64,000 nucleotides of DNA, taken from positions 2,864,501-2,928,500 of the forward strand of contig NC_090981.1 of assembly GCF_040807025.1 (NCBI RefSeq). The letters are read 5' to 3'. The notes beneath the pieces are model-generated. The model was not told the origin of the DNA, did no database searches, and saw only the letters and a list, made by a program, of their open reading frames with translations. This stretch comes from Struthio camelus (taxonomy: Eukaryota; Chordata; Aves; Struthioniformes; Struthionidae). Positions 58,032-64,000 of the stretch are shown in pieces; positions within the stretch are counted from its first letter, which is position 1, and each line of letters begins with the position of its first letter. Both the position numbers and the translations under genes were made by a program.

Positions 58032-58597
58032 TTTCCAGGCCCCTGAGGGCACTAATAGGTCTTAATAGCCCTGACCAGCTTTACTGGGGGCCTCCACCCA
58101 CCCCCTCTGCCCATGGGCCCAGGAGCCCCAGTTCAGCTCAGCCCTGAGCCTTCAGTCCCTGCCTGAGCTATGTTGTAGGAGTACTGGTCTCCAGCTCAGC
58201 CATAAGCCATGCCTGTGCCTGGCTGTGGACCCTGTTGATCTGGACACTGACCCTCAAACTGACTTCCCAGCCTGACCTTGGCCCTGTCTTGTCACTATGG
58301 ACCTACCTGATGATCATTGGACTGTGTCTGACTCTGGTTGCCCTCATCAGACCTGATCCTGACCTGCAGATTGACTTTTTGACTTCACCTCAGACCTGCA
58401 TCATCACCAAGAACTTCCTTGGTGATCTGGACTCTTGGTTGAACCTGGCCACGATCTCTGGGTCTGCTTTGCTTGGGTACTGTGGGACTAGGCCCTGGTT
58501 GGTGAGGCCCCTGCCCCGCCCTGCTAGCCTTCTTATTGCACTCAACTCCCAGCTCCCCATCCCTTAGGGAGCATCTGGCTCTCACTGTGCCCTGACA
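58032..58597 (+). repeat. Gypsy-family solo LTR inside retroviral RT (copy G)
   Basis: 566 bp in + orientation, opposite to the pol it interrupts, bordered by TATAT on both sides (58027-58031 and 58598-58602). It starts TTTCCAGGCCCCTGAGGGCAC (slightly decayed family start) and ends CACTGTGCCCTGACA. It contains the core CTGCCCATGGGCCCAGGAG. No internal sequence is present, so it arose by LTR-LTR recombination. Confidence 0.88.
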
Positions 58598-58602
58598 TAT
58601 AT

Positions 58603-58770
58603 GGGCTTATAACTTCTCGCAAAATACCTTGTTCTAAATACTTCTTAGTGATTTCTCTCAGAGGAGTCACAGCTTCTTTAGGATATGGATATTGTTTAAG
58701 GGGCAGAACTGAGGGTCCAACTGTTTCAACTTGGTCACTTATTTTTTCCATACTCTGTAGGATTTTTTTT
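58603..58770 (-). pseudogene. Endogenous retrovirus reverse transcriptase, N-terminal part
   Basis: A minus-strand frame reads EKISDQVETVGPSVLPLKQY, then PKEAVTPLREITKKYLEQGI and ends at VISPY before the LTR target duplication. LPLKQYPYP and LEQGILREVISPY are the fingers-domain motifs of a retroviral RT (KQYP..E..I...L.QG.L). Their wording is closest, in my judgement, to spuma/ERV-L-like viruses. Confidence 0.78.
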
Positions 58771-59200
58771 TTCTGCCATATTCCTGGGACCTGTTGTTTC
58801 CAGAATTCTTTATCTGTTTCAGTTAAAGTTTATACCTGTTCTCTTGATTCTTTATACCAGCTTTTCCCTGCTTCCTATATTCCTTTATATTTCCACAAAA
58901 TCTCACTATAAAAATGTATTAAGCTTCCATGTTCCATTATTCTGTCCTTTTCTAAAATAAGTGGATCTTTGCTATTATGTACAACCACATATTTCATATC
59001 AACAGTTCACTGCCCTATTATTAGATTCATAATGTAATATTTGGTGGTCTTTTCTTCCTTCCTGTTAAAAAAGGCTGCCTTCATATCTCCTTGTTGCATA
59101 GATTTCTTAAGAAAACTTGTAGACACACTGATTGATGCTCCTGTGTCTAGGAAAACACTATATTTCTTATCTCTGCTTTGTACAAAACATCAGGGTTTCT
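58771..59200 (-). pseudogene. Endogenous retrovirus protease region
   Basis: The minus strand encodes KKYSVFLDTGASISVSTSFL at about 59110-59170, with the aspartic protease signature DTGAS, followed by ILEKDRIMEHGSLIHFYSEI and a basic linker into RT. A retroviral protease works as a dimer and cuts the Gag-Pol polyprotein. The frame has stops downstream (near 58990 and 58870), so it is not functional. Confidence 0.72.
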
Positions 59201-60030
59201 CCCCAGGATCCCAGTGTATTCAGTACACAGGCACCTGTTCGTGTGGGTAATCCTGGGCCCAAAGCAGATCCCCCTATTGTTGCTTCAGCTCCACCCCTAA
59301 TTGATGAAAAACATCAAGGTATACTGCTGCTACTGCTCTTCTTTTCAGCTGTTGTATCACTCTTTTTAGCATATCCTGTGCTTTCTTCCTGTCCCATTTT
59401 GCCACATCTTCTCCTAAATCCTTTAACACTATCTACAGCCTTACACAAGTTTGGTTCATTTCTTCTGATTTTGTCACTGTTTCCTGCACCTCTTTCTCTT
59501 CCCCCTATTCTTCTGCAACTTCTCCTCTGCTGTTCACGTCCTCAGTTACTGTAAGTTCCTGGTCCTGCTTGACTCATGTAAGAAACTTTCCCCTTTTCTC
59601 CTGAACCCAGTCCGTAATACTTAGTAACACTCTGTGTTATCTCTACCAATTGATTCCAGGTAGGTTCCCCTGCATTTTGCTGCATTCGTTGTGAATACTG
59701 GGGGTGCGTTTGGGCAGCTAATTCTCATAATTCATCCACTCTCCAAGGATCCTGATTCATCCTTGTTGCTTCCAGGGGAGCTGGAGCTACCTGTGCTGGT
59801 AGTGGTTAATACATGATATCATGTCCTGCCAATGTTTGAGCAACTCCCACATTTGTTCATAAAAATGTTCTCCATCTTCTCCTGGCTTAGTGCTAAGAGC
59901 TAACAGAAGCAGCCAACAGATGTAACAGTTTGCACAGCAGTTTCTGGGCTCTGCTTTGAGATCTTCTACATCTTCTGGTAACAAGTTCTGAGATCATTGG
60001 AGGATTCCTGGGAACCCTTGGAGGAACTTG
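59201..60030 (-). pseudogene. Endogenous retrovirus gag C-terminal part (tentative)
   Basis: Upstream of the protease on the minus strand, decayed frames read GEHFYEQMWELLKHWQDM (59820-59880), QTHPQYSQRMQQNAGEPTWN (59650-59720) and a K/R/Q-rich basic segment. Position (immediately 5' of protease) and composition fit the C-terminal half of Gag. I see no intact zinc knuckle. Sequence from about 60030 upwards passes into the 5' part of a CR1. Confidence 0.4.
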
Positions 60031-60209
60031 AGGGTGCCTGATGCTGCTGAGAAAGGATAGTTACAAGAGGCCATGACTTCTAGAAAGCTCTAGCAGCCTC
60101 TAATGAGCTGTCAGCTGTTCTTGATCAAAGGGTGCTTTGAGCTTTTGTTCCAGCTGACTCCTGATTAGAGAGGATCAAACACAGTTTCAGCAGGTGTTAG
60201 GGAGAGGCC

Positions 60210-62842
60210 TCTATAACTGTCAGGCCTAGAGCTACCAGAATAGCTAACAGATGCAACAGTGCAGAAGTGCGCACAGAAGGAAGCCAGTAACACTGCTGGT
60301 CACAGTGCTCAGCAATGGTGGTGATATACCACAGGGCATGGTTCCCCAGCACTAATTGGAGCAACTATCCCTGGAATATCAGAGGCCTTGACTCAGACTG
60401 AGCTCCAGAGGAGAATGCATCTCTCCAGGTCTCTGGCTGCAGGGATTGTCTGGGGCCTCTTGCTGAGGCTGGGGCAAAGGGAGATGGTGTCCTTGCCTGC
60501 AGGAGATGTGTGCTGGTGGAGGATCTGTGTTGTCAAGTAAAGGAGCTGCAGGAGGAGGTCAACAGACTGCACAGCATCAGAGATGATGAAAAGGAGATTG
60601 ACCAGATTTTCTCTGAGACCCTACAGATAAAAGAGCCTGAACCTCCAACTATACTGAAGGAGGGGCAGCAGAGTCTGTGTTGAGAGAAGGGAACAAAGCA
60701 AAAAGCAGGATCACAACCCTGGACTTCAGGAGAACAGGCTTTGGCCTGTTCAGGGACCTACTTGGACAAATTCCATGGGAGACAGTCCTGGAGAGAAGAG
60801 GAGTCCAGGAGAGCTGGTTGATTTTTCAAGGATCACCTCCTCCAAGCTCAAGAGTGGTCCATCCCCATGTGCAGGAAGTCAAGGAAAGGCAGCAGGAGGC
60901 CTGCATTGATGAACAAGGGACTCCTGATAAAACTAAGATAAAAACAAAGATAAAAAGGAAAGCATAGAGGAGGTGGGAGCAGGGATAGATGACCTAGGAG
61001 GAATATAGAGATACTGCCAAGTGTGCAGGGATGAGGTTATGAAAGCCAAAGCCCACCTGAAGTTGAATCTGTTGAGGGATGTGCAGGGTAACAAGAAAGC
61101 CTTCTACAGGTATACCAGCAGCAAAAAGATGACTAGGGAAAATGTGGGCCTGCTGCTGAATGGGGCAGGGGCCCTGGTGGCAAAGGACATGGAAAAGGCA
61201 GAGGTACTGAATGCCTTCTTTGCATTGTTTTTTATTGATAAGATTTGCTTTCAGGAATCCCAGGCCCCTGAGACCAGAGGGGAAGTCTGGAGCAAGGAAG
61301 ACTTACCCTTGGGGGAGGAGTATCAGGTTAGGGAACATCTAAACAAACCAGTCACACACAAGTCCATGGGCCCTGACAGGATAAACCCATGAGTGCTGAG
61401 GAAGCTGGCCAATGTCATTGGGAGGTCACTCTCAATTATCTTTGAAAGGTCATGGCAGTCGGGAGAGAGGTACCTGAGGACTGGAAGAAAGCAAATGTCA
61501 GTCCTATTTTCAAGAAGGGCAAGAAAGAGGATCTGGGGAACTACAGGCTGGTCAGCCTCACCTCCATCCCTGGAAAGGTGATGGAGCAACTAATCCTGGA
61601 AGCCATTTCTGAACATATGAAGGACAAGAAGGTGATTGGGAGTAGTCAGCATGGATTTACAAAGAGGAAATAATGCTTGACCAACCTGATAGCCTTCTAT
61701 GATGAGATGCCCAGCTTGGTGGATGAGGGGAGAGCAGTGGATGTTGTTTATCTCGACTTCAGCAAGGTTTTCAGCACTGTCTCCAACAATATCCTCATAG
61801 ATAAACTAATAAAGTACAGACTAGATAAGCTGACTCTGAAGCGGACTGAAACTTGACTGAACTGCTAGGCTCAAAGGGTTCTACTCAGTGGCAGACGTCC
61901 AGATGGAGATCAGTGATTTGTGGTGTACCCCAGAGGTCGATACCGAGTATACCCTAAGTTTGCAGATGATACAAACCTGGAAAGAGTGGTTGATAGACCA
62001 GATGGTTGTGCTGCCGTTCAGAGGGACCTTGACAGGCTGGAGAAACGAGCAGAGAGGAATCTCATGAAGTTCAACAAAGGGAAATGCCAAGTCCTGTATC
62101 TGGGGAGGAATAACCCCATGCAGCAATACAGGCTGGGGCAGGGGGGCAACCAACTGGATAGCAGCTTTGCAGAAAAGGACCTGGGGGTCCTGGTGGACAA
62201 CAAGTGGACGTGGGCAAGCAATGCACCTTTGTGGCAAAGGCGGCCAACAGCATCGTGGGCTGCATTAGGAAGAGCATAGCCAGCAGGTCAAGGGAGGTGG
62301 TTGTTCCCCTCTACTCAGCACTGGTGAGGCCACATCTGGAGTGCTGGGTCCAGATCTGGGCTCCCTAGTATGTGGGAGACATGGACGTACTGGAGCGAGT
62401 CTGGTGAAGGGCCACAAAGCCGATGAAGGGATTGGAGCATCTGGCATACGAGGGGAGGCTGAGAGAGCTGGGACTGTTCAGCCTGGAGAAGAAAAGGCTC
62501 AGGGGGAATCCTATCAACGTGTATAAATAGCTGATGGGAGGGTGCGAAGAAGATAGAGCCAGACTCTTTGCAGTGATATCCAGTGATTGGACAAGAGGCA
62601 ATGGGTATAAATTGAAATACAAGAAATTCCTTTTAAACATGAGAAAAAACTTTTACTGTATGGGTGGTCAAACACTGAACCGGGTTGCCTAGAGAGGTTG
62701 TGGAGTCTCCATCCTTGGAAACATTCAAAACCTGACTGGTTCTGGGCAACCTGCTCTAGTTGACCCTGCTTTCAGCAGGAGGGTTGGACTAGATGATGTC
62801 CAGAGGTCCCTTCCAACCTCAACGTTTCTATGATTCTATGGA
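60210..62842 (+). mobile_element. CR1 LINE with ORF1 remnant, long copy
   Basis: A coiled-coil ORF1 piece (VEDLCCQVKELQEEVNRLHS, 60510-60590) is followed, after an internal deletion near 60680, by the endonuclease-RT linker ([20 protein letters not shown]), then [29 protein letters not shown], a stop near 61392, [29 protein letters not shown] with a stop, [16 protein letters not shown] and the C-terminus. The 3' end is CCTTCCAACCTCAACGTTTCTATGATTCTATGG. The 5' limit is approximate; sequence from about 60040 could already be CR1. Bases 61957-62822 form inverted-repeat arm 2. Confidence 0.9.
61957..62822. repeat. Inverted repeat arm 2 (866 bp, apparently identical to arm 1)
   Basis: Pairs with 52765-53630 in inverted orientation, with about 8.3 kb between arms. 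Just 5' of 61957 the two CR1s diverge at once: this copy has a deletion and several substitutions before AAGTTTGCAGATGAT, while arm 1 keeps the usual [12 protein letters not shown] coding sequence. Confidence 0.9.
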
Positions 62843-64000
62843 TTTGCCAAGAATATCGATACAGAAGTTTCCTGAAAGATCTACCTCCACAGGCTATTTA
62901 GTCTTGCTCCCCCTCTTTCCTACTCACAGCAAGATTAAATGTAATCATATCTCTAAAAAGCAAGGGGGATGGCATGTCTTGCATGTTATCTTACCTTGTG
63001 TGTATTACTTATATACTAACATTATTGTTTTATGCTTTGATTTTTGCAGGACAATGGATTTAACTAACTCCATCAATAAGCAAGGGCTGACAAAGTTATA
63101 ATGTAACAAGGTAAACTCTAAGACAATACCAAGGAGTTGAGATATGCAGCCTGTCAGAAGAACCTCATTCAGTAGCAGTTACTAGCCTTGAGTTATAGTG
63201 AGCTGTACACACCAGTGTGTATTGGACTCAGAGGTTTCCTACAATTGCAGGAATTCTTAACTTGGCTCTACACCCTATAGTAATAGTTTTGTTGTGTTTA
63301 TAAACTGTGTTAATCATAGACAGCTAGCAAATCAGGTAATGACTATACACTGCCATGAAGAACTACAGGCTACCACCCTCAGACCTTTATAAGTTATCAT
63401 GAGGCAGGACCTGCTAAGAGAAAGTAAACATCTCCAAGAAGAACCTCTGCTCAGTCCCGATTAGGAGCCTTGAGCCATAGGAGAGTTTGCAGCATCCTTG
63501 CTGGAATCATTGAACAATAACCTGAGATTCATGGACCACCAAAGGAGAGGAGAAACAGTGCCTTGTAGCCCAGTAAACATGGTATTGCCATTGCTAATAA
63601 GGCAACAAATTGTTTTAAGTTAACTATACAGACGTCACTTGTCAGATTTTGCCTGTCTGGAGCTTTATTTTGATCTGTTTAACTGGACTAGCCAGTAATT
63701 CCTACAATAAGATTTTTCATGGCCAGATAGCTAACCTGTGACCTAACCTGTCTTTATCATGCTTAGCTCAGTCTAACTATTTAATGTAATAAGACTCCCT
63801 TTAGAGTTGTAACAGTTTTTAATTCGAGTGTCCTAAGCTGCTAAGTGTTATAACTCAAGATCTGGATCCACGCAGGTTGGAGAATTGAAGTTAAAGCTTT
63901 GGAAAAATGCTCTAAAGTTATAATAACCTAATGATCTTTGTAGTTTTATTTGTTTACAGGATAATCTTCTAAGAAGCAATTTGAATAGAAGCAGCCAGAC
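62843..64000 (+). other. Unassigned sequence 3' of CR1, possibly retroviral
   Basis: A frame at 62793-63101 runs out of the CR1 tail and is not a credible gene. AGAAGAACCTC..AGCCTTGAG..ATAG occurs twice (about 63160-63200 and 63440-63480), suggesting an internal duplication. If the inversion model is right, this stretch should hold the env or 3' LTR of the provirus, but I cannot demonstrate either. Confidence 0.3.

Noticed and set aside
62793-63101. 102-codon frame running out of the CR1 3' end
   Set aside because: The first third is CR1 tail sequence and the rest has no match I recognise. Too weak to call env.
1-64000. CRISPR arrays, tRNA or rRNA genes, bacterial operons
   Set aside because: None seen. 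Repeats are interspersed elements, minisatellite or microsatellite. Codon use, introns and element types are vertebrate.

Overview
The window is vertebrate nuclear DNA, not bacterial or viral. The only host gene I can identify is complexin-2 (CPLX2) on the + strand. A short exon at 11446-11555 starts with ATG at 11525, reads MDFVMKQALGG and ends at a canonical GTAAGT donor. A CpG-rich, promoter-like block lies just upstream (about 9420-10960). I found no second coding exon, so everything from 11556 to 64000 appears to be one intron of more than 52 kb, or that intron plus sequence I cannot recognise. Abundant CR1 LINEs with ATTCTRTG-type tails, together with Ty3/gypsy elements, retroviral LTRs, a spuma/ERV-L-like provirus and a Maverick/Polinton fossil, point to a sauropsid. 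A crocodilian is my best guess: the CR1 is archosaur-like, and such varied LTR and Maverick content is less usual in birds. The species call is inference.

Layout. 1-3135: an LTR candidate, then the 3' end of an antisense endogenous retrovirus (env TM remnant plus LTR 2006-2761). 3150-7133: a Ty3/gypsy-family 3' end with an unusual internal minisatellite, itself hit by a CpG-rich LTR (3558-4480), an unclassified repeat and a CR1. 7190-8723: a 5'-truncated CR1 with a 482-codon open frame. 9420-11555: CPLX2 promoter region and first coding exon. 11556-25600: mostly single-copy intron with ancient CR1 relics, gypsy LTR copies and a clean solo LTR (22142-22643, TSD AGTG). 25600-29133: decayed Ty3/gypsy pol with its 5' LTR, antisense. 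31262-39770: CR1 copies, one split by a 596-bp insertion with an 8-bp target duplication. 39916-41447: Maverick/Polinton remnant (integrase, minor capsid fragment, pX-like protein), antisense. 42440-50870: AT-rich and largely repeat-free DNA. 51360-64000: a rearranged endogenous retrovirus.

Most notable: in the last region a gag-like segment is on the + strand (51712-52764), while gag C-terminus, protease, RT, RNase H and integrase are on the - strand (60000-55475). The two parts are separated by CR1 copies carrying an 866-bp inverted repeat (52765-53630 against 61957-62822) that looks identical base for base. The simplest reading is that recombination between two oppositely oriented CR1 insertions flipped the pol segment of one provirus. 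Inside the flipped segment are two precise gypsy-family insertions: a 1.5-kb two-LTR non-autonomous element (TSD TTATA) and a solo LTR in RT (TSD TATAT). All coding sequence other than the CPLX2 exon is transposon or retrovirus derived and, apart from one CR1 frame, visibly broken.
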